Shown here in pieces: positions 23,331 through 34,290 of a stretch of 64,000 nucleotides of DNA. The first letter of the stretch is position 1. Every line of letters starts with the position of its first letter. The translations under genes and the position numbers were made by a program. The stretch comes from Epiperipatus broadwayi. Its lineage: Eukaryota; Onychophora; Udeonychophora; Euonychophora; Peripatidae. Under the pieces are notes generated by a model. That model saw only the letters and a list, made by a program, of their open reading frames with translations. It did not search any database and had not been told where the DNA came from. The DNA lies in contig JAQFVV010006722.1 of assembly GCA_028023455.1 (NCBI GenBank), positions 250,001 through 314,000 of the forward strand. Direction: 5' to 3'.

Positions 23331-24295
23331 TAAAATTAATGCTACTTTTTTTTATTTTTTATCAAGATGCAAAAAATAAAATGTATACTGAATAATGAAT
23401 TCAAAACTTAAAAGATTTATCTGTATGTGGAATCCGTATACATACGTAGAGAAATAAAATAAAGTGTTAAAGAACGCGCATTTGAGGGGGGGGGGGGTTC
23501 GCTTAATGATTTTATTTTAACTGCGTTTAATGGTAATAAATAAATAAAAAATGTCAATTTTAAGATAAAGATAATCAAGTGGCTATATTAACTAGCGGTT
23601 AGGGAATCTTCGTATTATAATTATCTTTTTATTTTTAAAAACAGCATATCTATATAAATATCAGGTCAAGCTTGACTACCCATTTACCGACATTGTTTGG
23701 ATCATAATAAATAACCTTGTTTGTAATCTGCAAAAAAATTCTTACATATATACATATGATTTTTAATTATATAAATTGCTCTTTTTTTTTTAATGTAAGC
23801 TCTAGCGTTGGGATATTACAAACAATAGAAAACTGTCACTGTCGGCCGTTGTTACCTCGTTTAGTAATTTCATCTTCTGGCCGAAAATCAACTTAGTACA
23901 CGTATATCTATAGTACATACTATTTTCATTAAGCTATTCTTCCACCTTAAAAACCTGGGGTTTAAATTTATGCAGTATTCAAGGCAGTTAATCGTACTTA
24001 ATCAAAAGTTTAAAATTTCTTCAATCAATATCCGACTTGAGGGGAAAGTATTAAAAAAGAGCACGCGAGAAAAAAGCTCTCCTTATAAAATGGAATTCTT
24101 CTGCTATGTTTGGCAGTTCAGTGCTTGATATTTACATCTCAACAAGTAAATAATGATGAGAACAAGTAAGTAATAGCTGGCTATCATTGTCCTGATACTT
24201 CTACAATACTGCTTCACAAATATCTATTTTATGTCCCCTCTTGCAATAATAATTTAATACATTGTACAGGCTTAACACCTGCATTTATATTTGTA
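23331..24295. other. unassigned sequence upstream of the LRR gene
   Basis: No gene or named repeat. Contains a G run at about 23485-23498 (13 G) and moderate CpG near 23840-23890. Confidence 0.4.
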
Positions 24296-24475
24296 ATTAT
24301 GCGGGATTCGAACTCAGACTTTCACACGACCCACAACTCTCGGTGCCATTTTATATTGTGTATATTGGTGATTATTTAACTTTTCAACATGTGTGTGATC
24401 AGGTGGGGCAGCAATATAAGATGGCACAGAGAGTTGTGGGCCGTGTGAAAGCCTGAGTTCGAATCCTGAATAATA
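24296..24475. repeat. foldback of the family H SINE tRNA-like end
   Basis: The left arm (about 24301-24357) has GGATTCGAACTCAGACTTTC. The right arm (about 24413-24468) has the complement, ending GAGTTCGAATCC, a good Pol III B box. The spacer TATTGGTGATTATTTAAC and following is the family H middle part. One complete tRNA-like half is therefore attached in inverted orientation to a longer copy. These are the best preserved B boxes of family H. Frames on both strands here are artefacts of the repeat. Confidence 0.75.
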
Positions 24476-24619
24476 ATTTAATAAACTTTTTAATATCATG
24501 GTCTCATCTCAAATTAATACTTCTCTCAGAACGCATCTGATTTTTTAATCCACTGAAAATTCTCATTAATCGATTTAGATATTTATCTTGGCAATGATGT
24601 GCATAGATGCATTTAATAC

Positions 24620-25165
24620 TTATAAAATTATCATCATCATTTTCACCCATTAATGATCTATTGCAAAATGAAGATCTCTTCAAGCTTAATCCAATTAGTT
24701 ATTCTGATTCATAGCTTCCCTTCTCCAAGTCACACCAGCAAACTTCCTTATTGATTCATTTATCTCACATATGGTCTCTTTCTAGTTCTTCTACAATCTC
24801 TTAAGTTACAGTTAAATATGTTAATTAGATATTTATTACTATCTGTTGTAACAATATGTTTAATTCAGCTCTATCTACATTTCCTGATTCTTTCAACGAT
24901 TTCAGTGATGCCTGTTTGCTTTCTCAACAATGTATTTTATTTACACTCTTATTTAGTTATTTCTAATATATATTTCTCCATACTTCTTTGAGTGGTCTAT
25001 TCTTCTGTTAATTGTCCAAGTTTCAAAAAGTACATTTTCATTTTTAAAATCAGTTATCTTTTCGCTTTTTTTTTTAACGTCTTCCAACAATACTTTATTT
25101 AATATAAGACAATTCTTGTAGTTTATGTGATCTTGTTTCATTTAAAGCTAATCTACAGTTGTGGG
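24620..25165 (-). mobile_element. RTE-type LINE, internally deleted
   Basis: Starts with the reverse of the (GAT)n tail (ATCATCATCATTTTC), then the 3' coding part (CTCACATATGGTCTCTTTCT). From about 25080 it jumps to the 5' end of the element: minus-strand reading at 25165-25085 resembles the endonuclease start THNCRLALNETRSHKLQEL. The central roughly 2 kb is absent. No intact frame remains. Confidence 0.65.
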
Positions 25166-27564
25166 TAGTAAATAAAAATTCATCATTGAGTAGTAGTCTG
25201 ATTCACAATCAAGAGTATTAACAATCTTTCTCTTCAACCTCCAGCCGCTGCCTAAACTAGCAATTTTATAACTTTCTGAAATAAAATACTATTAATTTAA
25301 TTTTGATTGTCAAAATTGTAAATATTTATATAAAAAAGATCATTCACACACTTTCAGCCTGTCTTTAAAAAAAACTCAGCTGGTATTTCAGTTAAGAACT
25401 ATGAGGCAATTGAAAAGAGAATCCATGGTATTATTGTTTTTTTTTAAACTAAGAAGTAAAAATCTATTAAATTTATCACATTAGCTTATGTATGTTGGCC
25501 TACTATATGAATAATCACGTAGTAATAATACTGCAAAGAGAAGAAAATTTGGAATGGACATTAAGGCCTCAAAAAATGAATTAAAGTATCTCCTTTAACC
25601 TTTAACAACAAACTTCTTTTGCATGTTGTTTCCATAAATAATATTGAAAATGGGCATCGATTGAAATATTTCTTTAAAAAAAAGAATTGATATTCTACTA
25701 AATACATGAAAACTTTTGTAAATGATGTTAGCACATTTCTCTTTCATCCTTAACCTGTAATTCACATCTAGATGGAACTGGAGATGTAGTCGATTTACAA
25801 TCTAACTTACGATTTATCTTTCATATAATTGACTTATAGGAGCCCAACTAGTTAACTGTTCAACAAATATTAGGCAAATGATTTATTTTATTTTGTTAGA
25901 GATATAGAATTGTCTAACTTGATAAGTATTGTTTCCTTCTTTATTGTTTTTCTACAGAGGTAGTTGGAGTAGTTTGCTCCTACTAATTGGTATTTAAAGT
26001 TCATTTTTGATTTTTACCAAACCACTCAATAGGGATATCACAATCATTGTTCTTGATCAAATTGATTTTATTTTACTGTAATATTCTGTTGCATTGCTAC
26101 CCAGACTTATGTATTGCTAACTGCATTCCAAATAATTTTTAATATTCTATTTATTTATTTTCTTTGTTTCATTTATCTGGCATCAAATTATCATTTATTA
26201 TTATTGTTATTACCCCATATCTCTTTAAATATGATGCAGTAATAATAATTCTGATGGCATGATATATTGTTGAGAGCTCATATGAAGTTCAAGTATGAGA
26301 AATTACTGGAGTGGAAGATCTAATCTATGAATCATGGCCTCCAAAGTTTCCCACTCTACTATTGCACTAAACAATATATTACATTTTTAATAAATTAAAT
26401 AATGAAATGGTTTACTGCTTAGTAGTTTATGAAAGGATAGAACACCGAAAATGACAGTGATGGGACATGACCCATTGGTCTTGAGCTCCAAAGTTTTTCA
26501 CTCTAACACAGGTTCACATTCTGCAGCAAAAAATAATCAAACTATTTATTCCTTGCATGTTTATTAAGAATTGCACATAGCCATGATCCACTAATCCGTG
26601 ACCTCCACAATCTGTCATTCCATCTTATATTAAGCCACACAGGGCATTGATTAGTGATAAGTAAAATTAATATATTTCTGAAATTATAGGATTTCAAAGT
26701 AAAATAAGATAAGATTAGATCACTTGATATTAACAATAAATTAACATTGATTACTATGATTATTTACACAATATATCATTTACCATAACTAGAAAACTAA
26801 AAACTTTTAAAGGACATGTGTGTTTGTGTATAACAAAGAAGATTATGGTTAAAGTACAAATCATATAAAAATTATAAATAAAGAAAAAACTAAAGATTGT
26901 AAGAAGTATAATTATATAAAAAATTTGAGTGTTAATGAGAGAAGAAATAGAAAAATATTTTATATACCAGCTCCATAGAAGAGATGGAAGAGAAATTGCA
27001 TGAAATTAATATTGAAAAAGTCTTTCATAAAATATTGAGAAATATTAGGAGAATTAATCTTTATATAAATTTTTAAGAAACATAATTATTTACAAAGCAA
27101 TATCTAATTCATAAAGTACTACTAATAAAAATGGGGAAAAAAACACCACTCAATATACTACCTCTTTACATAAATCTTACTGCAGTGTTTAAAAACTATT
27201 GGACAATAAAATAGTTTTTAAACTGAAGAAAATAAGTGAAATGACTAAACATAAGTTAACTAATGTCTAAAATAAATAAATATTTGTCAGTTGTTAAAGA
27301 AGAGTTAACTAAAGGAAACTATCCAAGTTTAAGTTTATTTTATGGATTATAAAAAATAGTGAATAAACAGTTAACTAATGCCATACAATATAACTCATCA
27401 ATTTAATATATTTAAGGCATCTATTAAATGCAATAATTTTGCAGAATGTGTAATTATCTAAGAGATTTAAATTTAAGCTGATTTTACTTGGGAAATAAGT
27501 AAAGGTCATTTAGAATGAAGTTTGTGAGAAGGCAATTTGAATACTCAGTGAAACCTTAGAAAAG
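25166..27564. other. AT-rich intergenic sequence
   Basis: No gene or named repeat recognised across this stretch. Two similar blocks near 26320-26360 and 26450-26510 (each with CTCCAAAGTTT-like or CCAAAGTTTCCCACTC text) suggest a further unrecognised repeat. Confidence 0.45.
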
Positions 27565-28105
27565 TGTATCCAACATCACATGATCACTATTTCTTATGCT
27601 AGCACATTACTATTATTAAAACTAGCAAAATTCTCCATACAGTAGTGCCACTCAGTGCCAATCAGAGTAATCAATAGATGCCAGAAGGCTTGTGCATAAA
27701 ATCCCTATTTAGTGCCTACTCATCCAATATCCTCAAACTAGTTTCTGGCTTGTGGTCTTCAACAATGAGAAGCCTTGGAACTGAGAGCACTGCACTTAGA
27801 TCTTAGAATCTAAGGCAACCCTCCAGCAGCCACCTTTTATCTCTACTTAACTACAAAACTATGAGAATAAAATTGAAAACATAATAATATTTTCAATCTA
27901 AGCTCAATAGCTTATATAGTCATATGGGTCTGAACCCAGTTCAGTACCCATACATTTTGGTGTCTTTGGCTCTTTAACAACCACAAACACCACTATCCTA
28001 TTAGGTAGGATTAGTGTTAAACCACTAAACATCACATGACCACTATTTCTTATGCTAGCACATTACTGTTATTAAAGAGCCAAAGACACCAAAATGTATG
28101 GATAC
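27565..28105 (-). repeat. repeat family C, composite copy
   Basis: The core from about 27630 to 27960 matches 16640-17040 in reverse complement (GCCAGAAGGCTTGTGCATAA, CAACCCTCCAGCAGCCACC). CATCACATGATCACTATTTC occurs directly repeated about 455 bases apart (27573 and 28029). Segments CCATACATTTTGGTGTCTTT (27949) and its complement (28086-28105) form an inverted pair around the second direct repeat. This is a nested or rearranged element. Confidence 0.7.
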
Positions 28106-29369
28106 CTAGTAGAGAACAAAGATACAAAAAACACTCAAATATTAGCCATTTAGAAGTTAGCAAATCTAGTAATATTTTTTTCTTCATTTATATTCTGTTA
28201 AGGGTTTTTGGAAAGCTTTTTATCCTGCTATAAGTTCTTTAAAATCTGTTTTACTTTTTATTTTATACTGCATTTAGTGACCAGATATAGAATAGCTTCA
28301 TTATTATTTAAAATGATTCACAAGATAGATTATGAAAAAAATACAAACAATTATGGACACTATGATAATTTTGCTAAATACTTTTTTTAAGTTAGCCAAT
28401 TTATTCCAATATCATTCTAAATGTTCTTCCACATAAATAATTAAGATCAATTTCTTTTTAGACTTGACACACTATATAAAAAAACTAATATTAGTTTTTA
28501 ATTTAGGTCCTGATAATGTTCTTTTATTTATAAGATGTGCTAAATATATTTAACTATCTTCTATGCCATACTCTTAGAAGTGAAAACTTCTCTCTAATCT
28601 TGAAAACAACAAAGCTTTTTTTTATTAGTAAAAATGACTTTAAGAAGTTAGCATCAACTATGGACCCAATTCTATTCATTTAGCAGAATTTTTAAATATA
28701 TGATAAATTCTTTTAGATATTATTGAACTATTTTTTTCCAGATAACATAATTTTTTATCTATAAATCATTTGCAACGAATCTCTTAATTGTTTGATAAAT
28801 TTGTTTTTGCATGTCTAAAGTCTTTGACAAAATTAACAATAGTTTTTTTTGTCAAATTATATCATTTAGGTTTATTAAAAGATATAACCAATGGATTTGA
28901 TCCTTTATTTCTTTTGGAATAATTTTTACTAAGTTCAATAGTAAAAATCTTTATCTTATTTTGGTTATCTTTGAGAATCCCAAGACAGGATCCTTGTTTA
29001 TTGTTACTCAATACATGTATATTAATAAACTTAAAAATAAAATACTTTCAACTTCTATGCCAAGCTAATGATTGTAAAACCTTTGCAGATGTGTTATTCC
29101 AATAGTCAAATTATTATGAATAAAAATAAATGCTCACTAATTTCCTATTGTAAAAAGACACAATAATAATTATAAAATATATTTCTGCAAGTAATTCAAA
29201 AAAATATTGGAGATACATTTTCTAATAATTCTCTTTTTATCTTAATGTTATTACAATGTGAATAGAACTTCTAAGATAATAGAAGATATCCATAAACAAG
29301 GTAAAATCTTTAACCAGCCCACTAAATATAGTTTTTTTCTCTTTTATCTTTCCATTTTTAGAATTTGGT
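28106..29369. other. AT-rich sequence, possibly the remainder of a decayed element
   Basis: No clear gene. It lies downstream, on the minus strand, of the zinc-finger relic at 29370-29636 and could contain the decayed body of the same element. I could not match any transposase motif with confidence. Confidence 0.35.
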
Positions 29370-29636
29370 TCAATCGTCTGGGTCCCACATGCTAAGGAAA
29401 ATAACCATAAAATGTAATATGTCTTTGACAGATACTTTAAAGTAGATGTGAGAATACTTTTTTAAGGGAGAGCTACTTATAATTTTATCCAAGTGGCATG
29501 GTCCATCACTTACATATTTTACATGCATGGTTTTGAAATGACTTTCAATGTTTTCTTTTTTTAGAAGTGATATGCACAAAATATACACTATACATATTTT
29601 GCATTCATCTTTATGAAAAAAAACTGTTTGTCCCAT
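29370..29636 (-). pseudogene. zinc-finger fragment resembling hAT/ZBED-type transposon proteins
   Basis: An 88-codon frame starting at an ATG. Residues 13-40 read ECKICIVYILC...NIESHFKTMHVKY. CxxC followed by about 20 residues and HxxxxH, with the NIxxHFxTxH ending, is the pattern of the finger at the N-terminus of several domesticated or mobile hAT-related proteins. The rest (KYSHIYFKVSVKDILHFMV) is less clear, and the frame ends early. This could be a truncated transposon gene; I see no terminal repeats. Chance similarity cannot be excluded. Confidence 0.35.
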
Positions 29637-29727
29637 TATAAATTAAAATTGCATGTTTTGCTTTTTTTTTTTTGCATTTCAGACATTACACCCCTCTTAA
29701 AATATGCTAAAATAATTTAGAAGGTAT

Positions 29728-29862
29728 TTAAACTCAGACTTTCAAACCCTCTACAACTATCCACTTCATCTTATACAACTGATACACATGATTATATATA
29801 TGTGAAAAAAAATAGCTGTAGAGAGTTTAAAAGTCTGAGTTTCAAATCCTTTCTAAATTACA
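29728..29862. repeat. small foldback of the family H SINE
   Basis: AAACTCAGACTTTCAAACCC near 29739 is mirrored by GAGTTTAAAAGTCTGAGTTT near 29824-29843. The spacer ACAACTGATACACATGATTA is the family H middle part. It has the same kind of inverted end as the copy at 24296, but is more diverged. Confidence 0.65.
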
Positions 29863-30824
29863 TTAAGTTCAATATAGATAATATAATTGTATTTGAATAT
29901 ATAATAAATTAAATCTGTGTAATTATTACAATAAAAAAACGTATTTGGCTTCATGACTAATTGAACATATTTTATGCTTCCAACTGCAGTTTTGCATTGG
30001 ACAGTGAATGTATTTGAGCCAATAAATTTGTAATCGATGTACATATCATGCATTTCAAATAAAGTCACAATATCATCTGACCTGATAATCATCAAGTGCC
30101 CAGCCGCTTACACAGCTACCTCAATTGTGTATAACTATCGAATCTAACATAATGTAGGTTGCCATTACCTTTTTTAAATTCAGGTCATCACTCCAAAATA
30201 TCTTTGCAGCTCACCTCTGCTTTAATTATTTTAAGACATTTTAACATTTCCACGACACACAAAAAAAAAAAATTAGAAGGATTTAATTCTTAGATAAGAT
30301 CATTTTTCTGCAAACAGTTATCTTACTTTAATTGTCCTTTGCGAAATATAGTCTTAAAAAATAATATGGTCTGCTTTCTTTCCAAAGTACTTCAAATAAC
30401 TTTCTATAAGTAAATTGAGGTAGGAGAGAGAGGATCACTCTTTTCTTTTAAAAAGTGTTATTTTGTGCTTTGGACCGAGAATATTTCATTTGCTTAATAA
30501 TCCAGTTTTGGAGAATTAATCTCGAAGCATTGCATAATATCATTAACTGCTGAGAAGATTGATGATTGTTATAGATATTGTTTAAATGTTGATTGCTTTC
30601 AGCGAATTTATATATATGTATATTATAATGGTGACAATATTTTTTACAAATATCTATTACAAAATATAGAAGTAATTTCATTTGATTTCATAATCTTCTT
30701 CAAATGAAAATAATTTAAGTGTAAATTTAGTAGAAATAAATACCATTATATTAGGTCCCATGATTCATGAATTTTAATGTTTGCACAATGTCTATTAATT
30801 AAAAATATCTTATTTCTTTGTAAA
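29863..30824. other. AT-rich sequence
   Basis: No gene or named repeat recognised. Confidence 0.5.
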
Positions 30825-31140
30825 ATCAAACTTTTATTGGATTGGATATGTAAAATTAATGAAGAGTGAAAGGCTTTCTAAAAGAGTGTTTTATAGTAAA
30901 CTTAAGTATGGTTTTTCAGATTATTTCAAAGCATTCTAAAGAAATGAAATGTTAATTTATTCTATTGGAAAGATGTGATGAAGAAAATAATTTATTGGAG
31001 ATCTACAATTAGTCATGGGATGAAGTATTTCATAAAAAAGGGTTTTTTTTTTATATTTACTAATGAAATTAAAGAAGAGCACAAACCAGCATGTATGAAT
31101 TTGTGTTTCACAGGTTGGTTTGTATAGCTATCACAAAATT
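30825..31140 (+). mobile_element. LINE pol C-terminus relic
   Basis: Conceptual translation gives WIGYVKLMKSERLSKRVFY (from about 30837), then WKDVMKKIIYWRSTISHG (about 30963-31020), and near 31110 a VSQVGLYSYH stretch. In the C-terminal region of a group of LINE proteins the equivalents are WxGHVxRM...RLPKxxFYGEL, WxDxxxDRxxWRxxVxxG and RxGLxSHxR. Stops and shifts separate the pieces. A more decayed copy is at 6880-7160. Confidence 0.6.
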
Positions 31141-32699
31141 CATTTCTAAAATAGTATTTTTTTCTCCTTTTTTTTTCTTTTTTTTTCTTTTTTTTGGGGG
31201 GTGGGGGATTGCTTTTATTTTATTCTATTTGTCAAATTTGCCTCTTTAATTTTTCTTTTATCATAATTTCTCTCATGAAAAAATTTAGTATTTTCCAGAT
31301 TGAAATTAAAAGTAAATTCATGTGTTTTTCATAATCAAAGAAAACAGATGCCATTATTTAACCATTATTATTAGTCTTGTTTTTATACATTTATATGATA
31401 GTTGATACTCTTTGAACCTTTGCTCATTACTGTATGTCGATCCACCTATGTGCACTGGGATGAAATTGGCACACAATATTATTTTTTTCTTTCAAAGATA
31501 TATTTTCTGAATTATCCGTTAAATCTATTAATAGTAAGAAGAACACAAAATGAAATATAATATAAAATCTTTCTATGTAGTTTTAATAAATTTAGTTTGA
31601 GCATTTGAAATATATGAAGTAGATATCCATTTTTTTATCACTAACTTTCTGCTTCTTTAAATTAATATAACTACATTAAGTTCATATAAATTGTAGCAAA
31701 TGTGTTTGTTATTGCAATAATAAACAAAATTGTTATACTTTGTGTCAATTTAAAAAAAATTATAGTGGAGCTCTGAACTATACTATATTTTGTTCCAAGC
31801 TTCCTTCATGTACAAACTTATATGGTATTGACTAGCCTTGGTAATAATACAATAAATACTGTTTAATATATTGAAAGTATATGACACTTTTCAACATGCT
31901 TATATGTTGTAACAGAACAAATTTGATTGCAACTCAAATTAGTTGTATTATAAATCTGCATAATTAATAAAGGTTAATAAAATACTCTGATAGATTACAA
32001 AATTTATACATTGTTGTGTGTGTGTGTGCACATTAGATACATATGTTATGTAATTAGACCAGTTAACAAATTGAAGGAAAAAAAGATCTACAAAGCTAAT
32101 AATACTGTTAAACATATTATATAAAAATGTATAATATGTAAAATTAAAAACAACAAAATGATGTTACATAATGGAAGTTAAAAAAGAAATATTAGTTTTG
32201 GTGTGGCAAATAAATTTGAATTGTATAATCTATGAAAATGTATATCATTTTGTAATCCTTTCAGATTTTTCCTGCTGAATGGGGGGTTTAAAGAAATAAT
32301 TTACCATTTCTTGTAGTAAATTGAATGGTAAATCTAAATACATTATTAAAAATTATAAAGCACTAAAATTGAGAAAGTTAGAAAACAAATTTCAAAGTTT
32401 GGCCATGATTCACTGTAAATAAATAAAAAAACTATTTTTTTTACTGGTCAACCCATGAGTGCTGCAATCTGGTGTTCTAAGTTGAAAGTGTGCTCAACTA
32501 TATTTAATAAAAATAAATACATACAATAAACCTCTTCTTTAGCCAATGTTTGAAAGTGTTTTAGCCAATTTATTACAAATAAGAATGAAAATGATAACAA
32601 ATTTTATATACTCATTTATAAAATAATCATATATTTAAAAATATATTTATTGACATTATAAAATTGTACAGATGCATAATAAATACACTTTGTTAATGT
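31141..32699. other. AT-rich sequence with a polypyrimidine-G tract
   Basis: A T/C run followed by GGGGGGTGGGGG lies at about 31160-31208. A (TG)n run occurs near 32015-32028. No gene recognised. Confidence 0.5.
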
Positions 32700-34290
32700 T
32701 GGCTCATCCATTGCTAGCGTTGGTCTGGAAGAAGTATGTCAGAGCCCTTCTCTGCACTAGCAGGTTGATATATGAGTAAATACATACTATTTTGTTGGTA
32801 TTTCCCACCCCTTTTGAGGTTGACCCAATAATGCTAACTTATCAGCTGGGATACATGTAGTGTGAAATCAATGCCTCTCTAGTAGAATCCGACATGTTGC
32901 AACACAGACTACTTCTTCTATGATACACTACAATGTGGATATATCAGGTCCAAAATTCTTTGTCTTGAAGATTATTATTACACTACAATGTGGATATATC
33001 AGGTCCATCTTGTCTTTGTCTTGAAGAGCTTTGAGCTTATCACAAAATATAGCATTGGGGTCCGGTATTGGTTGTGTGAACTTTGTCCTGCACCTTGTGT
33101 ACCAAAAAGCATATGTCAGGAAGATAGATAACCTGATTACTGTAAAGTCTCCAGAGAAGAGACAACCCCTGATGTCCAGGATTTTATCCACTGCTATAAT
33201 GCAGTGTTGAGAGATAACACTTCGAATACTGTTATAGCCTGGACATATATTTAACAGATGATTAAAGGACTCATCTCCTCTAGAACAGGCATGACAAATT
33301 GGGTCTATTTTATTTAGAAACTGCTTGTAGTATAAGAATGTATTAGTTGGCATGAAACCCATATTCACCTTGATCAGATAATCCAAAGGTTTGGGGCCCA
33401 GTAGAAGATATTTAAATATTGTGGTGATTTTATGATTGCTGCACCCTAGGTAAGCATAAATAACTGTATTTACAGGATTCAGCAGGCGATGTGCCTGCCA
33501 GATGTTGATTTTATTATTAAACTCTGTTATTGAGTGCCCGATGTATAGAGATTGTTGTTTAATAATGGTGTCAAGCCATGTGTGTTTACTGGGGGGAGGT
33601 CTGTCAGTAGGTATTACAGTCTCTATAATATCTGATAGAGGGTATTTTTTCCCAGGTTTACTAAAAGTGAATGCCCTTTTTGGAAATTGATTGTCTGTAT
33701 TGAATGGAGACCCATACCATTCTGTCTCCTGTGAAACTGAAATCTGCGGATGCTAATTGCAGTGGTCCAACCTCTCCATAAGAGCTGACCACAGAGCCTC
33801 TGAATCTGTAAGCTGAATGATTTGGTAACTGTCATTATTGGCAGGTAGTAATTTATGCTCGCCATAATCTTCATATTAATAAGAGCAATCTTCCCTTGTA
33901 GGGACAGGTATGTCCTTGACAGTGACTGAACCATCTTAGTAGCATTGCTTATGATGGATTTTTGTAGGCAGACAGACATAGCAGTCTGTGACTTGAAGAT
34001 AGGGAACCCCAGAAAACACAGGTTCCGCTAAAAAATTGGATAGTATTTTCCTACCAGTGTTGATGCACCAGGATGATGACTTGTGAGGATTGATGGATAA
34101 TTTATAATCTTTATTATAATTGGTAATTATGGAATGAAGGGTCTTCAGATATTTACGGGATGGAAGAATCACAAGTATGTCATCCATGTATGTGAAAACC
34201 TTGATGTTTTTCTTAAGCCGGGGCACATATATCCCTGGAAGCTGATCTAGCTCTTTAATCAGAGGGTCTATGTACTTTATGAACAAATAG
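32700..34290 (-). mobile_element. 5'-truncated non-LTR retrotransposon (Tx1/L1-like pol)
   Basis: The minus strand carries successive pol pieces in frame-shifted order. At 34277-33936 is the RT palm with YMDDILVIL. At 33979-33623 is the thumb and connection (AKMVQSLSRTYLSLQGK-like text with ISNATKMVQSLS), then GQLLWRGWTTAI...NGMGLHSI, a degenerate form of the W-x-G...GGLGL motif. At 33386-32928 is the C-terminal region MGFMPTNTFLYYKQFL with the zinc-knuckle-like CHACSRGDESFNHLLNIC. This domain order is typical of Tx1/L1-like LINEs. The 5' end stops abruptly near 34280, consistent with 5' truncation. YMDD replaces the usual Y/FADD, but the remaining domains are LINE-like, not LTR or viral. A short duplication (ACACTACAATGTGGATATAT) lies at about 32925-33005. 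Confidence 0.75.

Noticed and set aside
24262-24499. Two overlapping open frames on opposite strands with similar protein text
   Set aside because: They are the two arms of a SINE foldback read on each strand, not genes.
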